A stretch of DNA of 64,000 nt, from NCBI RefSeq assembly GCF_047338595.1, contig NZ_JBLFBO010000002.1, forward strand, positions 310,001 to 374,000, read 5' to 3'. The stretch's first letter is position 1. The number at the start of each line of letters is the position of its first letter. The notes under the pieces are model-generated. The model searched no databases. It was not told the origin of the DNA and saw nothing but the letters and a program-made list of their open reading frames with translations. Position numbers and translations under genes: made by a program. Positions 1 to 7,796 of the stretch are shown here, in pieces. This stretch comes from Nitrospira_D sp019636945 (GTDB lineage Bacteria; Nitrospirota; Nitrospiria; Nitrospirales; Nitrospiraceae).

Positions 1-945
1 AACCGCGAGGGTACTGGAACATCCGTTGGCCGACAGTTTCGTTGATGTGGCGGCCTCCGAAGCGCCTTGAACCAATCGGTCGAAATTTGCCTTCATGAGC
101 TGAGCCAGCGTTCCTTCTTGAATGTCGCCCGCGAAGGTGAGCGACTGGTCCCGTTCATTCACGGCCAAAATGGTCCTAACCAGACTCTTGGGGTCCGATA
201 CGTTGGCGCGCAACGCCAACGGAAACAACAGACCGGTTGCAGGTAGCCCAGCGGCCCGCTCACCAAGATATCCCTTGTACAGTTCGAGTGCGGGCCGTCC
301 ATCAAGCTCATAGAGTACGTTGCCTTTTGATTTGGTCACCCGGCGCTCCGGCCCAAATCGATCCCAGCCTCCTTTTGATCCATGCCCAATTCGGATGTGG
401 TCACCGTAGAACCCAACCGCTGTGACAAAACCGGCCTGAGGACGCCTGCCGTGCAACACCCACGTCCGACGAAAGCGATCTCCATCCCCAGCCAACCCTC
501 CCGTGACAACCACCGATGATGAGACTTGAGAGTTGAGCCCCCGCACCAGCTCGCTCCCGTTCACCTGAAGCCCATCGGACAGGACAAAGATGCCCCTGAG
601 TCGTGCATCGTTCAGCTGCCGCGCGATCTGCTGTCCGGCGGCAAACGAATCATCCGCTGACTGTACGGGAGCACTGGCCATCCGAATATCAGTGTGATTA
701 AGTCTGACGAGCGCCGCACTCACACTCTCGTCGTAAATTTGTGTGCCCAGAATTTCCCCTGCCGTTGAGCAGCCAATGGCAAGCGAGTCAGGATAGTCGT
801 GGAGCAATTCTTCGATTGGACCGGCATCATCGAGAAGGCTTGAGGATCCAAATAGCACTATGAGTGTGCGAGACGAATCAATCTTTGGTCGATGGCTGAC
901 TGACCAGCGCGTTTTCTGATCGAACCCAAGCGTATGGACTTCCAT
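1..945 (-). CDS. FIST-domain signal transduction protein (partial)
   Basis: The reading frame is open from an ATG at 945 to the window edge (315 codons), so the C-terminus is missing. The start is set by AAAGGAGG at 953-960, about 7 bases upstream. The translation begins MEVHTLGFDQKTRW and contains segments typical of FIST_N/FIST_C proteins: an LFGSSSLLDD strand near residue 30, a GCSTAGEI motif near residue 55, and a GGLAGDG turn near residue 145. FIST proteins are cytoplasmic sensors thought to bind small ligands such as amino acids. The gene follows the histidine kinase by 26 bases on the same strand, so the two probably form one operon and one signalling unit. Confidence 0.85.
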   Translation of the reverse strand, partial: MEVHTLGFDQKTRWSVSHRPKIDSSRTLIVLFGSSSLLDDAGPIEELLHDYPDSLAIGCSTAGEILGTQIYDESVSAALVRLNHTDIRMASAPVQSADDSFAAGQQIARQLNDARLRGIFVLSDGLQVNGSELVRGLNSQVSSSVVVTGGLAGDGDRFRRTWVLHGRRPQAGFVTAVGFYGDHIRIGHGSKGGWDRFGPERRVTKSKGNVLYELDGRPALELYKGYLGERAAGLPATGLLFPLALRANVSDPKSLVRTILAVNERDQSLTFAGDIQEGTLAQLMKANFDRLVQGASEAATSTKLSANGCSSTLAV

Positions 946-971
946 TTCATGGCCTCCTTTTGCGTCCTTCG

Positions 972-2366
972 CTACGCGGCAATTTGACCTACACCAGAAT
1001 CGCGACCCGTCACCGAGTCGTCTAGTTCCTCTTCAGCAAACTGCACCGTAAACCAAAATTGCGACCCGGCTCCCGGTGCCGACTCCACCCCGATCGATCC
1101 CTGCATCATCTCGACGAGTCGTTTGGAGATCGCCAGACCGAGCCCCGTACCTCCGTGTTTCCTCGTCGAAGACCCATCGACTTGAGAGAACTCCTGAAAA
1201 AGCGCCGCTTGAGCCTCCGGCGAAATACCGATCCCACTATCCTGAACCGCTATCCGGAACGATCCTGCCGAGCCGTTGCTGCGCTGCAGCGTCACGGATA
1301 TCGTGCCGGCATCAGTGAATTTGATGGCATTCCCGATCAAGTTCGTCAGGACCTGGCGGAATCGATAGACATCCCCCACGACGTGGGTCTGGAGTCCCTC
1401 CTCCGCTCTATAGGAAAGCGTGAGCCCTTTGGCGACAGCCCGCTCCAGAAATGATTCCACCATCTCCCTCATGACCGCAGCCAGGTCGAACGGATTACGC
1501 TCCAGCACGATCTTGCCGGCCTCAATCTTCGAAAAATCGAGGATGTCATTGATGATGTACAGGAGATCGCCACCTGAGCTGCGAATCTGGTCCACATAGC
1601 GCCGTTGCTTCTCGGTCAGTGGGGTATGCGAGAGTAGCTCCGCCATGCCCAGCACTCCATTCATCGGAGTCCTGATCTCATGACTCATGTTCGCTAGGAA
1701 CTGAGATTTTGCTTTGCTTGCTGCCTCCGCTCGTTCTTTTTCCTGGTAGAGGTCACTCTGCACCGTTTCATTCACTCGCCAATAGACCAGGAGAGCTGCA
1801 CATTCGGCTAAGATGAACCCACCGTGGATAAGGGCCCAGATCCAAGGATGGTGTTGAGCTTCAGAATGGTTGTACACCAGAGTCGGTGCGAGGGTTCCGA
1901 TGAGCCCATGATCAACCACAACGGAGATGAGGGCCAGGAGAAAGGGCACCCAATCCTGGTACAAGACGATCACCGCCATCATCACAAAGAAGTGAAAATG
2001 GGATTCGATATACCCACCGGACAAATGGACCAACAGCGTCGAAGCCAATATCAACCCACCTGTCGCTAAGGCAGCACGGAACCGTGCACGCAGTGATGGA
2101 GTGAGGGCCAGAATGGCACAGACCGCCAACAGCCCCCCACCAGCGAGACCAAGCCAGACGTGTAAGCCGGTCATGAAGCTAAACAGCGGGACTCCCACAG
2201 CGTGACACCCTAAGAGCCAGACGATACCTCGGTGGCGTCTGCTCCACTCAACGGTCTCCAACGATTCGCCCCGTGGGAGGGCAGCCCAAAGTCGCTTGGT
2301 GTAACTCTCTGGAGTGCATGGTGTCACAGCCTGTCCCATCTCCCAACTTCCTGATACTGCAGACAT
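972..2366 (-). CDS. Membrane-bound sensor histidine kinase
   Basis: This 464-residue protein has about six hydrophobic segments in residues 45-205, then a short coiled linker, a HisKA dimerisation domain (NMSHEIRTPMNG, phosphoacceptor His near residue 230) and an HATPase_c domain with N box (NLIGNAIKFT), G1 (DSGIGIS) and G2 (GGTGLGLAI). The membrane part carries a conspicuous histidine cluster, ESHFHFFVMM, near residue 125, which could bind metal or haem. There is no receiver domain. No cognate response regulator is adjacent; the FIST protein downstream may be the signal partner. The start is the first ATG and has only a weak ribosome binding site. Confidence 0.88.
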   Translation of the reverse strand: MSAVSGSWEMGQAVTPCTPESYTKRLWAALPRGESLETVEWSRRHRGIVWLLGCHAVGVPLFSFMTGLHVWLGLAGGGLLAVCAILALTPSLRARFRAALATGGLILASTLLVHLSGGYIESHFHFFVMMAVIVLYQDWVPFLLALISVVVDHGLIGTLAPTLVYNHSEAQHHPWIWALIHGGFILAECAALLVYWRVNETVQSDLYQEKERAEAASKAKSQFLANMSHEIRTPMNGVLGMAELLSHTPLTEKQRRYVDQIRSSGGDLLYIINDILDFSKIEAGKIVLERNPFDLAAVMREMVESFLERAVAKGLTLSYRAEEGLQTHVVGDVYRFRQVLTNLIGNAIKFTDAGTISVTLQRSNGSAGSFRIAVQDSGIGISPEAQAALFQEFSQVDGSSTRKHGGTGLGLAISKRLVEMMQGSIGVESAPGAGSQFWFTVQFAEEELDDSVTGRDSGVGQIAA

Positions 2367-2552
2367 TTCGACAAACCAATACGGTACTTTTTCGGTCTAA
2401 AGAACAGAAAACTTGATGGGATCTAGGAAGAGGACGTCTGGAGCAACACTCGGCTTGGCTACCTAGCGAGTGCTCTGAGGCCTAGCCCGTCAGCTTGAGC
2501 TGAGATCAAGGAGAGGCCAGCAGTTATATATAACTCGGAAGAAACGGAGGCG

Positions 2553-5087
2553 CTAAACCCAAGCTGGATTGAGACTCCCATTTGCATCTCGCCAATGTGG
2601 AGTCCACGCCAGGGCCACCAGCTTCACCGCAATGTTGGCCTTGGTCGGTTTCACGGAAATCGTGTCGAGCTTTTCATTCAGTGGGTCTGTGGCGGCAGCT
2701 AGAGCCTCGCTTTCTGACTTGAATTGTGTTTCAAGATCGGCTAGCTGCTGCTGGAGTGCCGCCACGTTTTCTTCGGCTGCTCCGACATCTTTTGACTCTT
2801 TCATGACTCGGCCGGCACTGCGAATGGCTGTCGTCGCCCGGCCAATGTTGGTGGCGCTGATGGTTTTGCGTCCCATAAAGGCCCCAAGGATCGAGGCCCC
2901 AACAGAGATCGCAGCCTGCATTTGACTGGAACGGGACTCGGCCTGTTGCTTTTCTTTCTGCAATTCAGCCCGTCTGATGCGATCCTGCAAGGTTGCAATC
3001 TTTGGGGCATACTTTTGGCGTAACGCGTCAGCGCTCTTATCGCGAGATTCACGCCCAGACTGCTGCAACCGCACGCGGAAATCCCGTTCGGACTCGCCGG
3101 GCTTTGAGACGTCTTTCGTACTGGGGCTTTTGTACAACTCGACCTTTTGCGTTCGAAAAAGCCAGCCGCCGAAGTCCTTGTTCCAATCCGTATAACTCTT
3201 GGCTTTCCCGGCACTGGCCGGAAGCACAAGAAACTGTGCGCCTTCCGCAGGCGCCTGTTCGAGATCAGCTATAGCCAGATCAGCCGCCGTCGCCTTATCC
3301 CAATCGACGGCGACAGGCCCATCCGCGATAGGTGCCAAGACGGTCATGTCTTGCGTGGCATCGATCCCACTTTTCGAATCCGAAAAGCGAATCTGGGAAG
3401 AGCCGAGCAACATCGGTACATACACTAATTCACTCCCATCTGGCTTGCTTCCACGCAACGGCACAAAATGCTGCGGCACATCCGGCGGGAGCATGGGACG
3501 TGATGCCAGTGCTGAGGACTGAGTGCTGCGTGCTGAGTGCGCGGCGACCCCGGACATTTCATGTTTCACGTTTAACGTTTCACGTCTTACTGGGTCCATC
3601 AGTTGTTTAATCTGCGTCCTCGTCAACGGACCCCGGAGGTAGGAGAGACACCAGCGCGTCTCGAACACGACCGGCTCGTCCTCATGCACATTGTTCATCA
3701 GGAAGATCCGATTCCCAAGCCCCGCCAATGTTTGCTCCATACGGCCTCGATCAAACTTCTTTCCCGCACTACTCGAAGCCCCTTCCAATCCTTCCAAGAC
3801 GCGGGCCTTATCTCGTTCTGTCTGCAAGCGTCCGATGAACCAGGTTCCCGTGTTGGCCAAGCCCTTATAGTCGAGATCGACGGGATTCTGCGTAGCCAGG
3901 ACCACTCCGAGCCCGAATGCCCGTGCCTGCTTGAGCAACGTCATCAATGGCAACTTGGAGGGGGGATTTGATACCGGCGGGAAATAGCCGAAGATCTCAT
4001 CCATATAGAGCAGGGCGCGCAGGCTGGTTGTGCCCGACTGCGCTCGCATCCATCCGACCATTTGGCTCAGCAACAACGTGACGAAAAACATCCGCTCGGC
4101 GTCGTTCAGATGGGCGATGGAGAAAATAGCCAAGCGAGGCTTACCGGCTGGGGTATACATCATCGATTGAATATCAAGCGCCTCGCCTTCGAGCCAGGCC
4201 TGGAAGCCAGGCGCGGCCAGCAGATTATTCAGCTTCATGGCCAGGGCAAAGCGATCCTTGGACGGAAAAAAGGAGTCGACATCCATCACGCCGATCTTCG
4301 ACAGCGGCGGTGCTTGAATGGCTTGGATCAAGGCCGCGAGATCGAGATCCTGTCCTTTCCTCCATGTCTGATCGAGGATCGTGGAGAGAAGAATGTGCTC
4401 ACGGCTCTGGATAGGATCGGCTTCGATTCCGAGTAAGCCGAGCAGACTAGTCACAGTGGTACTGACCCGCTCGCGCAAGAGCTCCGCATCGTCAAGTACA
4501 TCGGCAGAGGGTGCGGAGAAGGATTTTAGGATGGAGACCGGCAATCCCGCGGTACTGCCTGGTGTGTACATCACCACATCCGCTGCGTCTCGTAAACGTT
4601 GAATCCTGGCGCCATCCTGTTGCCAACTTGCAAGACCTTTGGCCCATAACTCCGCTTGCGCCTGGGCATACTCGGCAGGAGCCAATCCCTTCTTGCGCGC
4701 ATCATCTTCGTTGATCCATGGCTGGAAGTCTTCGCCTTTTAGGCTGGGAAACGTCAGCATCAGGTTCCCCAAGTCACCCTTCGGGTCGATGATGATGGCC
4801 GGAATATTGTCGATCGCCGCCTCTTCGAGGAGAGCCAGACAAAGGCCGGTCTTTCCGCTGCCGGTCATGCCGACGCAAACCGCGTGTGTCACCAGATCTT
4901 TCGAGTCGTACAGGAGCCATCCTGGTTTGGCCTGCTTCGTGGCGAGATCGTACGGCCGTCCCATATAAAAGACACCGAGCTTTTCGAAGTCTTCTGACGT
5001 CGGCGTGGTTGTCCCTGCAGGGGTTATGGATTTCTTGGTTTCTTTTTCAGTCTTGGCTCCAACCTCTGTTTTCTTTGCCTTCGGCAT
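2553..5087 (-). CDS. HerA/DUF87-type ATP-binding protein
   Basis: The 844-residue protein is a HerA/FtsK-superfamily ATPase. It has Walker A GMTGSGKT near residue 75, IIIDPKGDLG soon after, and a Walker B-like LLYMDEIFG plus an ATQNPVDLDYKG sensor region near 365-400. The C-terminal third is charged and coiled-coil (residues 680-800) and ends in a small domain with WTPHWRD. Relatives are DNA or protein translocation motors of uncertain role. A linker around residues 500-530 is encoded by low-complexity repeat words that elsewhere in this window are intergenic. The gene stands alone. GGGAGACAG precedes the ATG at 5087. Confidence 0.85.
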   Translation of the reverse strand: MPKAKKTEVGAKTEKETKKSITPAGTTTPTSEDFEKLGVFYMGRPYDLATKQAKPGWLLYDSKDLVTHAVCVGMTGSGKTGLCLALLEEAAIDNIPAIIIDPKGDLGNLMLTFPSLKGEDFQPWINEDDARKKGLAPAEYAQAQAELWAKGLASWQQDGARIQRLRDAADVVMYTPGSTAGLPVSILKSFSAPSADVLDDAELLRERVSTTVTSLLGLLGIEADPIQSREHILLSTILDQTWRKGQDLDLAALIQAIQAPPLSKIGVMDVDSFFPSKDRFALAMKLNNLLAAPGFQAWLEGEALDIQSMMYTPAGKPRLAIFSIAHLNDAERMFFVTLLLSQMVGWMRAQSGTTSLRALLYMDEIFGYFPPVSNPPSKLPLMTLLKQARAFGLGVVLATQNPVDLDYKGLANTGTWFIGRLQTERDKARVLEGLEGASSSAGKKFDRGRMEQTLAGLGNRIFLMNNVHEDEPVVFETRWCLSYLRGPLTRTQIKQLMDPVRRETLNVKHEMSGVAAHSARSTQSSALASRPMLPPDVPQHFVPLRGSKPDGSELVYVPMLLGSSQIRFSDSKSGIDATQDMTVLAPIADGPVAVDWDKATAADLAIADLEQAPAEGAQFLVLPASAGKAKSYTDWNKDFGGWLFRTQKVELYKSPSTKDVSKPGESERDFRVRLQQSGRESRDKSADALRQKYAPKIATLQDRIRRAELQKEKQQAESRSSQMQAAISVGASILGAFMGRKTISATNIGRATTAIRSAGRVMKESKDVGAAEENVAALQQQLADLETQFKSESEALAAATDPLNEKLDTISVKPTKANIAVKLVALAWTPHWRDANGSLNPAWV

Positions 5088-5261
5088 ACCACTGTCTCCC
5101 TTCGCTCGACAGTCACGATAAAAGTGGACCGTATTTTAGTGAGCTCGCAGATGCGCTGCAAGCAGAAGTGAGGCATGCGACTGGGAAAAGGATTGTGATT
5201 GGGCTTGGCTTGCGACGGGCGACTGTACCTTACGCAGACCTATCGCAGTACGAATCCACCT

Positions 5262-5591
5262 TCACCATTCCTTGAAAATGACAAACACCGCACCGACCAT
5301 CATGCCGAAACCAACCAGATAGTTCCATTTCAGTGGCTCTTTGAGATAGAGCACCGAGAAGACACAAAACACGACAAGGGTAATAACCTCCTGAATCGTT
5401 TTCAGCTGCGCCGCTGTGAATTCATAGTGACCGATCCGATTGGCCGGCACTTGCAGACAGTACTCAAAAAACGCAATCCCCCAGCTCACCACGATCGCCA
5501 TCCACAAGGGCGAGTCCTTATATTTCAAATGCCCATACCAGGCAAAGGTCATAAAGATATTGGAGATCGTCAGCAAGAGAATGGTCTGCAT
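5262..5591 (-). CDS. DUF486/DMT-family small membrane protein
   Basis: The product has 109 residues with four hydrophobic segments and the DUF486 pattern: an N-terminal ISNIFMTFAWYGHLK, a central SWGIAFFEYCLQVPANR, and a C-terminal YLKEPLKWNYLVGF. DUF486 proteins are related to drug/metabolite transporters, and their substrate is unknown. Length is normal for the family, so the gene looks intact. AAGGGACA lies upstream of the ATG at 5591. A decayed copy of its first 80 bases lies about 170 bases further upstream. Confidence 0.8.
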   Translation of the reverse strand: MQTILLLTISNIFMTFAWYGHLKYKDSPLWMAIVVSWGIAFFEYCLQVPANRIGHYEFTAAQLKTIQEVITLVVFCVFSVLYLKEPLKWNYLVGFGMMVGAVFVIFKEW

Positions 5592-5757
5592 GGAAGATGT
5601 CCCTTATGCGGTAGTTAGTTGAGAACGTGAGACCTCTGGACCAAACATCCTGATAATCGACACCTCCATTGGCAATTATCATGATAATCGCCAACAATCC
5701 CGTCAGATTTCATGCCGAGCCTAATCTCCTTCGGCAACAAGAAGTTGTGAAGACGCC

Positions 5758-5839
5758 AAGTCCTTGCATTCAAAATGCCCATGCCGGGCATACGTCATGA
5801 AGGTGCTAGAGATGGTCAAGAGAGTAATGGTGTGCATGG
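5758..5839 (-). pseudogene. Decayed duplicate of the DUF486 gene 5' end
   Basis: These 82 bases align without gaps to 5508-5589, the start of the intact DUF486 gene, at roughly three quarters identity. Translated in the minus direction they give MHTITLLTISSTFMTYARHGH, which mirrors MQTILLLTISNIFMTFAWYGH. After about 27 codons the similarity stops, so only the beginning of the gene is left. It lies between the intact copy and the defence genes. Confidence 0.7.
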
Positions 5840-5877
5840 GCCTTCTTGCTATTGATCAATCGAGGGAAATCACGTGT

Positions 5878-6726
5878 TCAGGCCTTCTTGAGCAATCCAG
5901 CTGACTCCGCTTTCGGAATGAGGAAGTTTACGAATGCAGAGCAGGAAACCAGCATGAACTTGGCTTCGTCGAATCCAACTTTGGCTTCTTCAAGGATCGC
6001 ATGCCGAATTCCATCTTCGTCACTCGAATAGCCATACAGTTTCAAAAAGCCATCTTTCAGTGCCGGATGAAGTTCGGAAACACTGCCCAGCTTCTTGAGG
6101 GCTGCATCAAGTCCGCCACTCTCAACCCCAGAGATGCGTTTGGCAGCAGACTCTACAGCGCTTATGGCCTCCTTAGTCGAGTTGCGGTAATCAGCTTCCG
6201 GTCGCTTCCCAAGCAACTGAACAGAAGTCTGAAGATGTTCGACAACGCCACCAAGCCCAGCACGCTTGGCTGCCGCAACCGCATCTTCAATAGACTTCAT
6301 TTCTATTTCGTTTGTAATCGGAGCCAATTGACCGTTAATGAATCTATAGCCAGATCGTTCGCGCGCGAGGACGTCGTTGGCAAGCTTCAGGATCTTGCTG
6401 GAAGTATCATATGTGTCAGAAATAAATTTGGCGTTTTGCGTGATAAATTCTAAGAGATTGTACACCTCATACCATTGAAGTGCTTGATACCGGTTCCGGA
6501 GCCACTCCTTCCCCCTCAAGGAAATACCTTTTGGCACACCATCAGTTGGAAACTTAAAGAAATACTCTGCAAGGTGCTTTAGAGAGTACTGCCAAGCGCC
6601 ATCTGAGCCCTCAATATTGATAATGGTAAGAAGCAAGTTCCAAATACTTACCCGAAGTGCCTCATTCATCGAATCAATCTGAAGTGGTATTACGCTTGTA
6701 ATGCCAAGTCTTTCAGAGAATTTCAT
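5878..6726 (-). CDS. AbiJ-like abortive infection protein (AbiJ-N4 type)
   Basis: The 282-residue product starts MKFSERLGIT and then LQIDSMNEALRVSIWNLL, the pattern I associate with the AbiJ N-terminal domain 4 family. The C-terminal part (HPALKDGFLKLYGYSSDEDGIRHA) resembles the HEPN-like domain of abortive-infection proteins. Such proteins are thought to stop growth of phage-infected cells, probably through RNA cleavage. I chose the ATG at 6726, which has GAGGAG at a good distance, over the upstream TTG/ATG options. AT content is higher than in the neighbours, and an MNT/HEPN pair lies just upstream, so this is likely an acquired defence cluster. Confidence 0.7.
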   Translation of the reverse strand: MKFSERLGITSVIPLQIDSMNEALRVSIWNLLLTIINIEGSDGAWQYSLKHLAEYFFKFPTDGVPKGISLRGKEWLRNRYQALQWYEVYNLLEFITQNAKFISDTYDTSSKILKLANDVLARERSGYRFINGQLAPITNEIEMKSIEDAVAAAKRAGLGGVVEHLQTSVQLLGKRPEADYRNSTKEAISAVESAAKRISGVESGGLDAALKKLGSVSELHPALKDGFLKLYGYSSDEDGIRHAILEEAKVGFDEAKFMLVSCSAFVNFLIPKAESAGLLKKA

Positions 6727-6876
6727 TGTCTCAGCTCCTCGATCCAAGCACAGCAACAATACCAGCTGCGGCTATTGGCACCATCAGTCACCACTCCCCC
6801 TTGTCCCTTTCCTCTCAGCGGGAGTGAGGGAGATGGATCGTTCGAGGGTGATCATTAATGCTTTTCGAATAGATTC

Positions 6877-7260
6877 TTATGAGACTTGCTGCTCTGCCCA
6901 GCTACGAACAGCTGCGACAACTGTGCTCGCTTGCTCGCGATCCAACGGTTCAGTCGAAATAAAATCGTATCGCAGCTCGACTGCGAAGGGACCTAGCGTA
7001 TCAATCCCGTCACGTAGTGGGGGACTCGGGAGATTGTTCTCGGTGAGCAGGTCTATGAGACGTTGCAGATCATGAGTTTTGCGCTGTTCGATGCAGTGCT
7101 TGATCAGCACAGCCTTGAGACACTTTTCGACGGCTTGCTGGGCGTGAAAGCCAACGACTTCGTCGTCTATTTCTGGATCGTCAGACAGCTTGCGGAACGC
7201 TCTGATGTCGCGATCAGCCAGCGCAAGAAAGCGGCGTGCAAGATCCTCAGGCCGCTTCAT
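6877..7260 (-). CDS. HEPN-domain protein of an MNT/HEPN pair
   Basis: This 127-residue all-helical protein has the HEPN pattern HAQQAVEKCLKAVLI near residue 40 and THDLQRLIDLL near residue 65. In MNT/HEPN modules it pairs with a small nucleotidyltransferase, either as a toxin-antitoxin system or as a two-part enzyme. The Rx4HxY RNase motif of HepT toxins is not visible, so toxin activity is uncertain. The ATG at 7260 overlaps the end of the nucleotidyltransferase gene by 14 bases, which indicates translational coupling. Confidence 0.82.
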   Translation of the reverse strand: MKRPEDLARRFLALADRDIRAFRKLSDDPEIDDEVVGFHAQQAVEKCLKAVLIKHCIEQRKTHDLQRLIDLLTENNLPSPPLRDGIDTLGPFAVELRYDFISTEPLDREQASTVVAAVRSWAEQQVS

Positions 7261-7564
7261 AGAGGACCTTGCCGTTTTTCAGAGCCCAGTACATAGCTGT
7301 TCCGGGGAGATGTCCCCAGTCAGAAATTTCTCCTTCTGAAACGACAAGCACGTCAACGGGAAACCCAATGGATCCGATTGCCTTTCGCAAACGGACCATC
7401 TCCGCACGCTTGGAGCCAACCTCATGTTCGATCACGAGCAAGTCCACATCGGATTCCGTAGTGGCCGTCCCATCTGCGAAGGAACCGAAGAGAATGACCT
7501 TCCTGGGACTGGCGGCACTCACGAGCCGTCGAACCGCTGTATCAATAGCCTCTTGAGCAGTCAT
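7247..7564 (-). CDS. Minimal nucleotidyltransferase (MNT) of an MNT/HEPN pair
   Basis: The product of about 105 residues carries the nucleotidyltransferase signature GSFADG followed by SDVDLLVIE, which supplies the two catalytic aspartates, and a later third acidic strand (VDVLVVSEG). MNT proteins of this kind transfer nucleotides to a partner, in some modules neutralising the HEPN toxin by AMPylation. I prefer the ATG at 7564, with GGAAC 10-12 bases upstream, over an in-frame TTG at 7579. It is the first gene of the two-gene unit. Confidence 0.82.
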   Translation of the reverse strand: MTAQEAIDTAVRRLVSAASPRKVILFGSFADGTATTESDVDLLVIEHEVGSKRAEMVRLRKAIGSIGFPVDVLVVSEGEISDWGHLPGTAMYWALKNGKVLYEAA

Positions 7565-7796
7565 CGTGGCTTGTTCCAAGCGAGCGGGGGTACTGACCAG
7601 TCAATTGGACACTCGTGTAACACCTGTCCGATGGTAGCACTCATCGCCAGCAAAGTCATGCCGGGTAAGGCAATCCGGTTTCACGGGTACGGACGCAGTT
7701 CGCCCCTTCGAGTGCCTCGGGGTCCCGAGCTGACATCGGGACAAGCTTGTGGGGCCTGTTCCCTTCATCACACGGTTGACGAATGGCGATTGACGC

